Shown here: one piece after another, positions 32,195 to 44,100 of the stretch
How positions within the stretch are numbered: position 1 is the stretch's first letter
How the letters are laid out: each line of letters begins with the position of its first letter
Origin: Romanomermis culicivorax
Lineage: Eukaryota; Nematoda; Enoplea; Mermithida; Mermithidae
DNA length: 64,000 nt
Assembly: GCA_963922205.1 (NCBI GenBank)
Contig: CAWUHX010000213.1
Location: 434,001-498,000 of the forward strand
Direction: 5' to 3'
Program-made: the position numbers and the translations under genes
Notes under the pieces: generated by a model
Told to the model about the DNA's origin: nothing
The model's input: the letters and a program-made list of their open reading frames with translations, nothing else
Databases searched by the model: none

Positions 32195-35100
32195 ATTGGT
32201 GAAGAGTTTGGTCGACCATGGAGGCGGGTACGACTAATTGCTTGACGTCCTTAATTTGCCGGTATAAAAGTTGATCTTCGAGGAAGAAAATCGGTGGGTG
32301 TTTGGCGGCATTATCCGTTTTGAGGGAGGCGATGATTTTTGTTATGGCTGGATCCGCGGCTTGCGCTTTCAAAACTTCTTCGTGAGGGGCAATCGTAATG
32401 ACCTCGGTCGGTGGCGGTTCGTGGTCGGCGTCTTTAGGCATTGAATTAGAGAGTGTGGGTGAACTGATGGTCTTTCTTGTCATTGCACGGGTGATGGCGT
32501 TGATTTCGGCGTCGACCTCCGTGGGTAGTGAAGCCACTGCTGGGCGTATTTCCGGTACCGTTAAGTCGGTTTCCGTAGTTGCACCAGCAGGGTGAAAATT
32601 TTCACGGAAAATCGTTGCGGTCAAGTTTTCAGCGTCCTGGATCGGGCATTTGTCGCGGTCATCTTTCCTGGACAGAAAATCGGCGCAAGCGTTATCCTTA
32701 CCTTTAACATATTCCACTTTGTAATTGTAATCTTGTAGGCTGATCGCGAAGCGCTGGAGTCGTGAATTACGGTGCTTCTCGTCTTTGAGCCATTCGAGCG
32801 GCTTGTGGTCGGTGCGGACGATAACTTTCTGGCCGTACACATAGTGGCGATACATCCGGAAGCCGTAGACAATGGCGAGGCATTCACGCTCAGTTGTGCT
32901 GTAGCGGGTTTCGGCACCGGTGAGTACGCGACTATTGTAGGCGATAACCCATTGATCGTTTTCGTTTTCCTGATACAAAATTGCTCCGATGGCGGTCGTA
33001 CTAGCCTCGGTTTGAATAATGAATTGAGCTTTGCCATCGTAAACCGGGTAGCGGAGAAAGGGCGAGGACGTAAGGGCTGTCTTGATGCCTTTGAATGCGG
33101 CGTGGTGTTCATCGGTGGCGAAGTATTGGGCGTCTTTGCGTAAAAGTCCGTACAAAGGACTTGACAAGGTCGCCAAATTCGGAATGAATCGCTTGCACCA
33201 TTGAACGAGACCTAAAAAACTCTGCATACCTTTTTTTGTCTTTGGGAATTCGTATTCGGCGATCGCTTTGACTTTCTCGGGATTGGTGGCGATTCCACGG
33301 GCGCTAAGTAGATGTCCCAAAAATTTGACTTGCGGCGGCAGGAACTCGCATTTGTCTGGTCGAAGCGTATGGTTGGCGGCGCGGAGGGCGTCGAAAACGA
33401 TTTGTAAATGCTCCAAATGCTCTTCAAACGAGTTCGAGAAAATGATGATATCGTCGATGTAGACGAGGCAGATTTTCCAGATATACGGGCGGAGGATTCG
33501 CTCCATTAAGCATTGGAACTCGGCGGGCGCGTTCTTCAAGCCGAAGGGCAAAACTTTGAATCGAAACAAACCTTCTTGGCAGATGAAGGTTGTTTTATCA
33601 CGGGAATCGACGTCGAGGGGTACTTGCCAATACCCGGCTTTGAGGTCGAGCGTGGTGAAGAATTTTGCGTGTCCCATTGCGTCCAAGTAGTCGTCGATGC
33701 GCGGGATTGGGAATTTGTTGCTCCGCGTAACATCGTTGATTCCGCGGTAGTCAACAACGGGTCTCCAAGAGCCGTCTTTTTTCTTTACCAAAAATAGCGG
33801 TGCTGCCCAAGGCGAGCGTGATGGTTCGATAAAATCGTTGTCGAGCATTTCTTGAATATGGCGAAGGACAATCGGTCTCTGTTCCATCGCGGCGCGGTAA
33901 TAATGGCGGGAAACTGGTTTTGCAGTGCCGGTGTCGATGCTGACGGTCAACTCGCTAGTGATGGTTGGTTTATCGCCGGGGAGGCTGAAAACATCGCGGT
34001 GCTGTCGGAGCATCCTGAGGGCTTTTGCTTTTTGCGCGGTAGAAACGTATGTCTTTTCCGTCATTTTGTTCAGGGCGTATTCCAGCTTTTGTTGTGCGGT
34101 GTTGCCGGGGAATGATTTGTCCAGTGCGGCCGGCTCGTGGTCGGTTAGGTCGCGGTCGGCGGCAGCGGTTGCTATCTGACAGTCGGCGTGGGCTTCGGAA
34201 TACTCCAGCGTGTGCTTTGCCATCGCAATGAGTTGATTTGGTCGGAGTTTGATACTGTTCGGCGTATTGTTGATGAAAAGGAGCGGACAATGGCCGTTGG
34301 TGATGTTGACCACTGCGGTTTCGACCGGGAGTTCGGCGGCAACGTTATTCGTGGCGAGTGGTTGTACGATCACGTCAGGCACTGTCGCCGATGTTGTGGG
34401 AAAAACGCTACTTTTGACCCATTGTTGGCAGTGCGGCAAAATCGAAATGGAAGCTTGGGCAACGAGAAAAATCGGTTCGGCGAGCTCGTTAACCTCCAGC
34501 CGCCGAGGGGGCGGTTGGTGTGGACTAGGTTGAGCCTGCCGTATCGGTTGTTCAACTTCGATTTCTTCGGGTTGGCTAAAAATATCGGATTTATCATCAT
34601 AACAACTTACTCGTTCGTCCTCTGGTATTTCTTCTAAGACGTTGTCGTTAGCGGCGTTGAGAAACAGTTCCGTTTGCGGGCGGATCGAGGTGATTACCTT
34701 GAGCGGCAGTTTAACGTCTTGAATTTCGATGTAGTTGTCTTTGAAATTTAAAATGGCGTGGATATCAGGATGCGCGAGGAAATCGGTTCCAATGATGAAT
34801 TGATTGTTTCCGTCGTCGTCAAGGATTACGCATTTGATCATGTGCTCTCCGAACGCGGATTCCATCGTAACGACTACCGGGCGGTGGGCGTTGACTACAG
34901 CGCCGTCGGCTACTTTGATTTTTCCACAAATCGGGAGTTGAAGCGATTGCTTGTCGAAAGCGCGTTTGACTAATCCTGATGAGAGGACGGAACATTGGGC
35001 ACCTGTGTCGATGAGCGCGTGTGCTTTGACGGCTCCAATTTTGATTGGGATTTGGAAAGCTCTCGTAGAAGCGTATTTGCGAACAAACGATTTGGAGGAT

Positions 35101-37832
35101 GGCGTGAGGTTATCAATTTGACAAACAGACGAGCGGATATGACAAGGGTCTTGAAAAGCGCGGCCCGTTGCGTTCCAACGGACGATGCTGGGGCTAACAA
35201 TGGGCGCGGCGGAGGCGATTTCTTTGGATGGAACAACCATATTGGCCGTTGACGTTGATTGATTGTTAACGCGTGTATCGAGCGCGGGTATTGGCGCGGT
35301 GTTTGGTGCCGGAAGGGCGGGTAGGGTAATTTGCAATTCTGAAGATTGAGAACTAGCACGCGATGAATCCGTCGGCGTTGTGACGTATGGGACCGGTACC
35401 GCGTTGTAATGGATATGTTGTTCCCACGGCGCCGGAAATTGATGGTTCGGGTAAACGGCGTAGGTATTCTGAACAAAATCATTTGGGCCTTGTATAGGGT
35501 TACCTTCATAGAAACGGTTTCGCACGCCACGGGCGTAGTTCGCGCCTCGTTGGGGCGGTCCTCCGCGGCGGGGTCGCCAATCGCGTTGTCCACGGACGTC
35601 GTTTGAGTTGTTTCGGAAATCCACTTGCCGTGGTTGGGCGGCGTAATTTGGGCGGTTTGGTTCAAGTCGGGCTGATTGTTGAGCGTTTTGCCGTTTGAGC
35701 CAGACGCAGTCTTCAGTGTTGTGGGTGCGGGATTTGTGGGCGTCGCACCACAGACCTGTGGGTTGCGTCGTACGTGCGCGGTCTCTGCTGGCGGATCGGT
35801 CAAAGGGATTTGCGTACGGCTCCCTATTCGGAGATAAATGGCGCGGGCTTTGTTGCCTATTGTTGGTCATCGTTTCTTCAGGGCGTTGTCGAGACTTTCG
35901 TTCTTCGTAGTCGCGGTCATATCGTTGAATCAATTGTTCCAGGAGCATCTCCGTGCGCGGCGGTTGTGGCGGCGGTGGCTCAATTGCTTGTGGTTGGAAA
36001 GAGACGAATTTAGTGGGTTGCGGCGCCGAATTTTGCATCCTACGGTCCATTGAGGGAGAGCGCTCGCGGTAGCGATTTGGAAGGCGGTCCATGCTGCGGC
36101 GGCGTTCAAAACGGCAGTCAAATGGTTGCGGCGACTTCGGTGGTGGGGCATCTTGATCAGCTTGATTTACCAGAATGGGTCGTTCCGCGGTTCCGATTTC
36201 GGCTTTAGTTGCATTGAGGACACTACGGGCTTTGGCTACGGCGTCGGCCAGTTGTTGAACATTTGTGAAACCCTTTGCTTGTTCGCCAATTGTGAGTTGA
36301 TAGAAAACAGGCATTTTGGTCAAAAAGGTATCAATTACTTGTTTATGCCGGAAAGTTTGATCTTCATGCTGATACAATAATTGTACATAAGTCATTACCT
36401 TGCTCAGGAATGCGGCGGGCTCTTCTCCAGCTTCTGGCGTGATTGACGCAAGTTCGCGTTTAAGAGTCATCGGGTTGCAATCGGGTGCCAACTGGAACAT
36501 GAGCAAGTGTTTGGCGTCTTCGTACCGCGTCATATCTTGGATCATATCGCTCCGCGTATCGCGGGTAAGTCGGAGAAGGGCACTCATCTTTACGTGATTG
36601 GAGGCGTCGTAGCCGAACTCATTTTCCAGTCGGATGAAGAAGCCTAACAGGCGTTTATTGGTTGCGGCGCCGTCGATTATCAGCGGGTGCATATTGTCGA
36701 CGATTGTTTTGATGCGGCTATCTTCCTCACGATGAGACGTGCGCGGCATGTCGTACCGAGGATGCGGGTGTTCATAATAATCCTCGGGTGGGTAATCTGA
36801 GAAGCCAAACTGGTTTGCCGTGGGCGGTGGGCGTCTTTGAAGCGCGGAACGGTGTAAATCTTCATCGGCGCACGTAGTGCGGGCGAATTCGTTATTATAC
36901 AAGGTGTCCGTCGATGGTGCTTTGGGTTTGACTTGGTTTGGTAGCCTGCCAAAGACTGGAGCCGGTTCAGTTTCACGGAGAGTTTCGTTGGGGATATAAA
37001 TATCTCTTGTTTCCTCCCCGTGAAACCGTGAGGACACCGGCGGCGGTCTTGGTGTAGGCGGATTACGCGCGTGCGTCGTGGCGGCGGTTGTGGAAATCAA
37101 TTGTTGCATTTGCTCAGCGAGTGCGGCGAAACGCGCGTTAGTGGCTTTTGTTTGTTCTTGAATTTCGCGTTGGACGCATAATTGCTGGGCTTGGAATTGG
37201 TCGGAGACGGCGCCTATAATTTGATCGATGGTTTGTACCGTAGGGACATTGTTGGTTATACGCGCGGCGGCGGTGTTGAGTTGTTCCAGCGCGTCGCGTG
37301 CTTCGATTCGAAAATTTTGGACTTCGTTGGCATTTGCGATGGCGAGACTGCTGCGGTGATCGTTTACTGAAGCACGGGTGGCGGCTGGGGCTTGCGGTGG
37401 TTCAATATTGACAAAGGATTCGGAAGAGTCGGTTCTGGCGACAATTTGGTCATTGTTACTTCGAGCCGGCGCGGTCGGCGGTGGCATTTGCGATGCGGGC
37501 AGCGCGTTGAGGCGATTTTCGGCGGCGGCAAGGAGGTTTTGATTTACCGGCCGCGAAGTTTGGGAATTAGTCGTCGCCGCGGTTGCGGGAATGAGCGGTG
37601 CTTGCGGTTGTGCCGTCCCGTCCAGCGCGGGAGTGCTGAAATTAGACAAGGGCGGATTGTGGGGCGGGAGGCGTACCGTGGGTACCGCTGTCAATTGCGT
37701 AATATTTGACGGTCGCGGCAACATCATCTGGTCAAAACTTAAGGCGCGGCGTGCGGCTGTGGCGGCGTTCGGAGAACTGGAGGGCGACGGAAATCGAGTG
37801 AAGTCCGGCGGTGTGTGGCTTACCGTTGGCAT
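32163..37832 (-). CDS. Retrotransposon gag-protease-RT-RNase H polyprotein
   Basis: One uninterrupted frame. I take the ATG at 37832-37830, because the open frame upstream to 37958 has no ATG. Numbered from 37958: Pro/Ala/Gln-rich N-terminus; gag core about 410-600; a zinc knuckle of form C-x2-H-x4-H-x4-C at 738-751 instead of CCHC; protease DTG at 984-986 ([13 protein letters not shown]) with IIGTDFL later; RT about 1350-1600 with PFGLKNAP and the catalytic YIDD at 1500-1503; RNase H about 1640-1770 with TDHKPLEWL. The usual first RNase H Asp (TDAS) is Glu here (QTEAS, residue 1651). The frame ends in the integrase zinc finger. Domain order is that of Ty3/gypsy. Apart from the RNase H substitution this part looks intact. 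Gag and pol are fused without a frameshift signal. Confidence 0.9.
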   Translation of the reverse strand: MPTVSHTPPDFTRFPSPSSSPNAATAARRALSFDQMMLPRPSNITQLTAVPTVRLPPHNPPLSNFSTPALDGTAQPQAPLIPATAATTNSQTSRPVNQNLLAAAENRLNALPASQMPPPTAPARSNNDQIVARTDSSESFVNIEPPQAPAATRASVNDHRSSLAIANANEVQNFRIEARDALEQLNTAAARITNNVPTVQTIDQIIGAVSDQFQAQQLCVQREIQEQTKATNARFAALAEQMQQLISTTAATTHARNPPTPRPPPVSSRFHGEETRDIYIPNETLRETEPAPVFGRLPNQVKPKAPSTDTLYNNEFARTTCADEDLHRSALQRRPPPTANQFGFSDYPPEDYYEHPHPRYDMPRTSHREEDSRIKTIVDNMHPLIIDGAATNKRLLGFFIRLENEFGYDASNHVKMSALLRLTRDTRSDMIQDMTRYEDAKHLLMFQLAPDCNPMTLKRELASITPEAGEEPAAFLSKVMTYVQLLYQHEDQTFRHKQVIDTFLTKMPVFYQLTIGEQAKGFTNVQQLADAVAKARSVLNATKAEIGTAERPILVNQADQDAPPPKSPQPFDCRFERRRSMDRLPNRYRERSPSMDRRMQNSAPQPTKFVSFQPQAIEPPPPQPPRTEMLLEQLIQRYDRDYEERKSRQRPEETMTNNRQQSPRHLSPNREPYANPFDRSASRDRARTTQPTGLWCDAHKSRTHNTEDCVWLKRQNAQQSARLEPNRPNYAAQPRQVDFRNNSNDVRGQRDWRPRRGGPPQRGANYARGVRNRFYEGNPIQGPNDFVQNTYAVYPNHQFPAPWEQHIHYNAVPVPYVTTPTDSSRASSQSSELQITLPALPAPNTAPIPALDTRVNNQSTSTANMVVPSKEIASAAPIVSPSIVRWNATGRAFQDPCHIRSSVCQIDNLTPSSKSFVRKYASTRAFQIPIKIGAVKAHALIDTGAQCSVLSSGLVKRAFDKQSLQLPICGKIKVADGAVVNAHRPVVVTMESAFGEHMIKCVILDDDGNNQFIIGTDFLAHPDIHAILNFKDNYIEIQDVKLPLKVITSIRPQTELFLNAANDNVLEEIPEDERVSCYDDKSDIFSQPEEIEVEQPIRQAQPSPHQPPPRRLEVNELAEPIFLVAQASISILPHCQQWVKSSVFPTTSATVPDVIVQPLATNNVAAELPVETAVVNITNGHCPLLFINNTPNSIKLRPNQLIAMAKHTLEYSEAHADCQIATAAADRDLTDHEPAALDKSFPGNTAQQKLEYALNKMTEKTYVSTAQKAKALRMLRQHRDVFSLPGDKPTITSELTVSIDTGTAKPVSRHYYRAAMEQRPIVLRHIQEMLDNDFIEPSRSPWAAPLFLVKKKDGSWRPVVDYRGINDVTRSNKFPIPRIDDYLDAMGHAKFFTTLDLKAGYWQVPLDVDSRDKTTFICQEGLFRFKVLPFGLKNAPAEFQCLMERILRPYIWKICLVYIDDIIIFSNSFEEHLEHLQIVFDALRAANHTLRPDKCEFLPPQVKFLGHLLSARGIATNPEKVKAIAEYEFPKTKKGMQSFLGLVQWCKRFIPNLATLSSPLYGLLRKDAQYFATDEHHAAFKGIKTALTSSPFLRYPVYDGKAQFIIQTEASTTAIGAILYQENENDQWVIAYNSRVLTGAETRYSTTERECLAIVYGFRMYRHYVYGQKVIVRTDHKPLEWLKDEKHRNSRLQRFAISLQDYNYKVEYVKGKDNACADFLSRKDDRDKCPIQDAENLTATIFRENFHPAGATTETDLTVPEIRPAVASLPTEVDAEINAITRAMTRKTISSPTLSNSMPKDADHEPPPTEVITIAPHEEVLKAQAADPAITKIIASLKTDNAAKHPPIFFLEDQLLYRQIKDVKQLVVPASMVDQTLHQSRDKSYASSH

Positions 37833-37951
37833 CTTTTTTCGTAGGTTATAATAACCTCTTTTGTATCCTTTGGCGCAGCTGCGGCGGGGTCGAATTTTGA
37901 ATTCTTCGTGTTTTTCCGGATGCAACGCAAAGGCGGGGAGCGGCAACGTAC

Positions 37952-37969
37952 AATCCAAACGGTCACCAG
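37952..37969 (-). other. Candidate primer-binding site
   Basis: Directly inside the 5' LTR the minus strand reads CTGGTGACCGTTTGGATTG. It starts with TGG one base from the LTR, as tRNA primer sites do, and would pair with a tRNA 3' end of form CCAAACGGTCACCA. The tRNA species cannot be identified from this window. Confidence 0.55.
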
Positions 37970-38562
37970 TGTTGTATTTTGGTTTGGTCGAGGCGGAGAT
38001 GATGCGGCATTAGCAGGATTGGGATTCCGAGGTTGCGCCCTTAATGTACGTGCGTCCCACACCCACGTTTACCCGATTAAGTAATTACTGGTACTTAAAC
38101 CCCGACAATAATTAACCCAACAATTAAAGAAAAGTCTAGTTTCTTTAATTGTCTCCCTTATTGCTCAGTACCAAAAGGCGAGAGAACTTTTCTACCTATT
38201 TATTATTATACGATAAAGATACGAAAACTTACGTGACAAAACACGACGGGCGAGGCGAAGAGAAAAGTAATAATAACAAATCGACTCCCACGCACGGGCG
38301 AGAAAAGACGAGAGGCGTGGTGGGAGGCTGCTAATATAAACTAGTGGTGGCCGGTGGGGCGCACAACTAGTAGAAAAAATAAAAGCACACAAAGAATACA
38401 TTAAACGATAAGTGAATAGAGAGAGACCAGCGCACGCGTACCGACGTGCGCTACAGTAAGATGGCCACTGGTGTTCCGCGTTGCTCTCTCCACTTGCCAC
38501 CTGCAGGCCTGTGACGCGTTTTGACAAAACAGTGAAAAATCGGCGGAAAACACACTACAACA
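37970..38562 (-). mobile_element. 5' LTR of the large retrotransposon
   Basis: 593 bp, aligned end to end with 24402-24995 but with many substitutions and small indels. It holds the stem-loop (38120-38132 with 38140-38152). Outer flank GAAA at 38563-38566 is the target duplication. Confidence 0.9.
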
Positions 38563-41171
38563 GAAAATCTAAATTTGTACTTTTTTTGACAGGTTTTTGT
38601 GTAATTTGGTGCATAAACTTCTGATTAAAATTTAAATTTACACATTTTTTGACAGTTTTTTTTGATTTAGATGTCTAAACTGCGGATAAAAATTCAAATT
38701 TACACATTTTTCGACTGATTTTTGCGGATTTTGGTGTTTAAACTTCTGATGAAAATTTAAATTTACACATTTTTTGGCAGTTTTTTTGTGGAATTTGATG
38801 TTTAAACTTCTAATGAAAATCTAAATTTATACATTTTCGACAGGTTTTTTTTTGATTTTGGTGTTTAAACTGCGGATAAAAATTCAAATTTACGCATTTT
38901 TTGATAGTTTTTTGTGGAATTTGATGTTTAATTTTCTCATGAAAATCCGAATCTATACATTTTTTGACAGTTTTTTGTGGACTTTGGTGTTTAAACTTCT
39001 CATGAAAATCTAAATTTGTACTTTTTTGACAGGTTTTTGTGTATTTTGGTGCATAAACTTCTGATGAAGATTTAAATTTACACATTTTTTGACAGTTTTT
39101 TTTGGAATTTGATGTTTAAACTTGTAATGAAAACCTAAATTTACACATTTTTTGACAGTTTTTTTTTGATTTAGATGTTTAAACTGCGGATAAAAATTTA
39201 AATTTACACATTTTTCGACGGATTTTTGCGGATTTTGGTGTTTAAACTTCTGATGAAAATTTAAATTTACACATTTTTCGACAGATTTTTGCGGATTTTG
39301 GTGTTTACACTTCTGATGAAAATTTAAATTTACACTTTTTTTGGCAGTTTTTTGTGAAATTTGATGTTTAAACTTCTCATGAAAACCTAAATTTATACAT
39401 TTTCGACAGGTTTTTTTTCATTTTGATGTTTAAACTGCGGATAAAAATTTAATTTTACACATTTTTTGATAGTTTTTTGGGGAATCTGATGTTTAATTTT
39501 CTCATGAAAATCTAAATCTATACATTTTTTGACAGGTTTTTGTGTATTTTGGTGCATAAACTTCTGATTAAAATTTAAAATTTCCACATTTTTTGACAGT
39601 TTTTTTTGATTTAGATGTTTAAACTGCGGATAGAAATTTGAATTTACACATTTTTCGACAGATTTTTATGGATTTTGGTGTTCAAACTTCTGATGAAAAT
39701 TTAAATTTACACATTTTTTGACAGTTTTTTGTGGAATTTGATGTTTAAACTTCTAATGAAAACCTAAATTTATACATTTTCGACAGGTTTTTTTTGATTT
39801 TGATGTTTAAACTGCGGATAAAAATTTAAATTTACACATTTTTCGACAGATTTTTGCGGATTTTGGTGTTTAAACTTCTCATTAAAATCTAAATTTATAC
39901 ATTTTCCACAGGTTTTTTTTGATTTTGATGTTTAAACTGCGGATAAAAATTTTAATTTACACATTTTTTGATAGTTTTTTGGGGAATTTGATGTTTAATT
40001 TTCTCATGAAAATCTGAATCAATACTTTTTTTGACAGTTTTTTGTGGACTTTGGTGTTTAAACTTCTCATGAAAATCTAATTTTGTACTTTTTTTGACAG
40101 GTTTTTGTGTATTTTGGTGCATAAACTTCTGATGAAAATTTTAATTTACACATTTTTTGACAGTTTTTTGTGGAATTTGATGTTTAAACTTCTCATGAAA
40201 ACCTAAATTTATACATTTTCGACAGGTTTTTTTTCATTTTGATGTTTAAACTGCGGATAAAAATTTAAATTTACACATTTTTCGACAGATTTTTGCGGAT
40301 TTTGGTGTTTAAACTTCTGATGAAAATTTTAATTTACACATTTTTTGACAGTTTTTTGTGGACTTTGGTGTTTAAACTTCTCATGAAAATCTAAATTTGT
40401 ACTTTTTTTTGACAGGTTTTTGTGTATTTTGGTGCATAAACTTCTGATTAAAATTTAAAATTTCCACATTTTTTGACAGTTTTTTTTTGATTTAGATGTT
40501 TAAACTGCGGATAGAAATTTAAATTTACACATTTTTCGACAGATTTTTGTGGATTTTGGTGTTCAAACTTCTGATGAAAATTTAAATTTACACTTTCTTT
40601 GACAGTTTTTTGTGGAATTTGATGTTTAAACTTCTAATGAAAACCTAAATTTATACATTTTCGACAGGTTTTTTTCATTTTGATGTTTAAACTGCGGATA
40701 AAAATTGAAATTTACACATTTTTCGACAGGTTTTTGCGGATTTTGGTGTTTAAACTTCTGATGAAAATTTAAATTTACACATTTTTTGGCAGTTTTTTGT
40801 GGAATTTGATGTTTAAACTTCTGATGAAAATTTAAATTTACACATTTTTCGACAGATTTCTTTGGAATTTTGTGTTTAAACTTCTCACGAAAATTTAAAT
40901 TCACACATTTTTTGACAGTATTTGTGGATTTTAATGTTTAAACTTCTAATGAAAACCTAAATTTATACATTTTCGACAGGTTTTTTTTGATTTTGATGTT
41001 TAAACTGCGGATAAAAATTTAAATTTACACATTTTTTGATAGTTTTTTGCGGAATTTGATGTTTAATTTTCTCATGAAAATCTGAATCTATACTTTTTTT
41101 GACAGTTTTTTGTGGACTTTGGTGTTTAAACTTCTCATGAAAATCTAAATTTGTACTTTTTTTGACAGGTT
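38563..41171. repeat. Satellite array of ~62-63-bp units, right part
   Basis: A continuation of the 22406-24401 array with the same unit variants, about 42 units. At 41171 it joins, in the middle of a GACAGGTTTTTTTT word, the sequence homologous to 2748 of the duplicated block. Confidence 0.9.
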
Positions 41172-44100
41172 TTTTTTTAAATAAAAAAGTGGAAAAATTT
41201 GAAAGAAAAACTGTAATCAGAAAGAATGGTTTAATTTTTGAAATTATTACTTTTATTAAATAATCAATATAAATGATGCATTTATTAAAAAATGTCGAGC
41301 ATTAAAAAAATATTGTAAAGAAAATGCTGCGAATTTGAATTCTCTGTATACACATGTTTTGTGGGGCCGCCGCTACTGTTACACTTGAGACTACTGTACG
41401 GCGGGGCTTCTACGTATTTTACTGTGTGCAGGTGTTGTTTACAATTTTTACGGGGGATTACTGTAGCTGTGGAATGGGTAGTTTAGTGTAGGTTCTAGGG
41501 GACCAGCTGCCGTTTGTGCAAATTAATTAGGGCATCTTATGGGGGGTGTGAATGGATCAAAATAAAGTACTTCACGTAATTTTGTAGGAATGTTTGGGTG
41601 TGAATCCCAGACATCCTTGTGACGATAAAATGTGAAAATTAGTAATAAAAAAAAAAGATTGGAAGTTTGAAAAATTGCTCAATATTTGAAAAATTACAGA
41701 ATTGAAAACAATTAAAAAGTGAAAGAAAATTGGAAAATCTAGGAAAAAATTTCAATATGAAATTTGAAAAACATTTGAAAATACAGAAAAAGTTTGAAAA
41801 ATTGAATATATATGTGAAGAATTTAAAAAAAAGGCAAAAAAAAATAAACTAAAAAAATTGAAAAATTTAAAAAACCTTTTACCAATAGAAAAATTTTAAA
41901 ATTTAAAAAAAAGCTGTAAATTTCAGACAAAAATTTTCCAAAATTACGGAAAAAATTCGGAAAAATTGAAAATTTGAGGAAATTAGAAAAATTAGGAAAA
42001 AGCTTAAAGCATTTGAAGATATTTATACATAAAAAAATTTAAAAATTTTAAAAAGATTGAAAAATTCAGGCAAAAAAATTTGGAAATTGCAAAAAAATTC
42101 AAGTAATTGAAAATTTGTAAAAAGCTTGGAAAATTTGAAAAAATTTAAAAATTTAAAATTGAAAGATTCAAAAATTTGACAAACTGAGAAAAAATTGGGA
42201 AGAACTTGAAAAATTAAGAAAAATATGAAACATTCAAAAAATATAACAGTAAGAAAAAATTGAAAATTTGAAAAAAATTAAAGTTTGAAAAATGGGGAAA
42301 AATTGAAAAAATTCAAAAACTGATGTAAACTTGAAAATTACACAAATTTCCAAATTTTAGAAAGTTGAGACTTTTTAAAAACTGAAAATTCTTAAAAGTA
42401 TAAAATATTTTGAAAAATTGGGAAAATTGGGAAAAGATTTGAAAAATTGTCCGAAATTGAAAATTTAGATAAAAATTTAAAGAATCGTGAACAATTGAAA
42501 AACTGAAAGAAAGTTTTAAAACCTAGAAAATATTTTGAGAATTCTTGAAAATTGGAGAAATGTTTACCGTATATTTTGAAATTTACTTTTTTGTAAAAAT
42601 CTCGATTTGTAAAACTTGTATTCTAAATTCTAATTGTAAGTAAATTTTTCAAGAAATATTTTGGAAATTTCTAAAACTTTTTGGAAATTTGAACAGTTTT
42701 CCAGTAAATTTCCTCAAATTTTCGAAATTAACAAAAACCATTCCAAATTCTATGGGATCGTTTAAATTTGTCAAGCCAAGTTGAAAATTTGTGAAAGTTT
42801 CCGAGAATTTGCAAAAAATATTTGAAAATTTTTGTGAAAGTCTTTTTGTAGGTTTTTAAATTTTTTTGACAAGTTGTAAAAATTTTTCCAAATTTGTAAA
42901 CATTTTAAAACAAAAATGGCAAATTTGTAAAATTTTTCAATCAAATTCTGAAAATTTTCGACAGAATTCAGAAAAACTTCCACAAAAATCTAAAAATTTC
43001 GGATGGAATTCTAGAAAAAATTGGCCGAATTCTAAAATCGTGCATGAAGTTTTGAAAATTTTGTATAAAATTTCAATGATTTGTACGAAAATCCTGAAAA
43101 TTAATACGAAATTGGTGAAATTCCTGAAAAAACCTCTGAATTGAAATTCTAAACTACTTCTTGAAATTCTGGAAAATTCCTCAAAACTTTGAAAATTTTC
43201 TTGAAATTTTGAAAAATTTAATTGAGTTTTAAAAATACGAATCTCTAGAAAAGAGTCATGGAAATTCATGCATAATTTTTTACAAAGATTTGTCGAAAAA
43301 AAATGGCAAATTTCCAATTAATTAGAAGAAAAAATGCAAAATTCTGAAAAAATTCGTAAAAAATGTAAAGATTTGACGGAATGGGCTGAAATTTCCAAAC
43401 TTAAGAAATTTGAAAATTTTAGAAATTTTATGTCTTGGAAATTTCAGAAATTTAGAAATTTTAAAGTTTTAGAAATTTAAAAATTTGAAAACTTGTGAAA
43501 TTTCAAAATTTGGGAAATTTGAGATATTTCTAGATATTGAAAGTTTGGAAAATTTAGAGAATTTTCGTCATTTGAATACCTGGGGAATCTGAAAATTTGA
43601 GAAATTTGAACATTTCAGAAATCTGAAAATATGGGAAATTCGAAAATTTTGATACTTATAAATTTTGTGTTTTTCAGAAAGTTCAAAGTTTTAAAAATTT
43701 CTGAAAGATTTCAATTTATTTTCGTTTTTTTTTATTTTTCTCTAATTTAAATTTTTTTTAAATTGATCAGATTTGCTATAAATGTATTACAAGCATATGT
43801 TTCCAGAAAAAATGTGTAAAATTCTAAAATTCGCAGTTTTTAAAAAGTGTAAATTTTTTGATTTGTGAAAGTGGAAAAGCTGCAAAAAACAGTAACAGTG
43901 AATTCAACTAAATTTTGAGAAGAAAATGCAAAAAGATGAAAAATTCTTAAATTTTAAGTAAAAAATTGTTAAAAATTCAAAATAACCACACAAAAAATGC
44001 GCCGAAATTTCTAAAACTTGAGTAAAAGTTTGGAGAAAAAAAATTGCACAAATTTAGAATTTTGGCAAAAGTAATAGAGAGGAATGCAAAATTTCTGGGC

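Larger units (their letters stand above)
24402..38562 (-). mobile_element. 14.16-kb Ty3/gypsy-type LTR retrotransposon with an extra exonuclease gene
   Basis: The element is bounded by LTRs of 594 bp (24402-24995) and 593 bp (37970-38562) that start TGTTGTAT and end CTACAACA in the plus reading. It sits in the satellite with a 4-bp target duplication GAAA (24398-24401, 38563-38566). Deleting the element and one GAAA rebuilds a normal satellite unit. Gene order on the minus strand is gag-protease-RT-RNase H-integrase, then a second gene with exonuclease and Pro-rich/basic parts. It is GC-rich compared with its host DNA. A polypurine tract (24996-25008) precedes the 3' LTR. The LTRs differ at many positions by eye, so the copy is not young. 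Integrase carries a frameshift and a stop, and the second gene carries two stops, so the copy is defective. The length is large for this class because of the extra ~5.2-kb gene. Confidence 0.92.
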
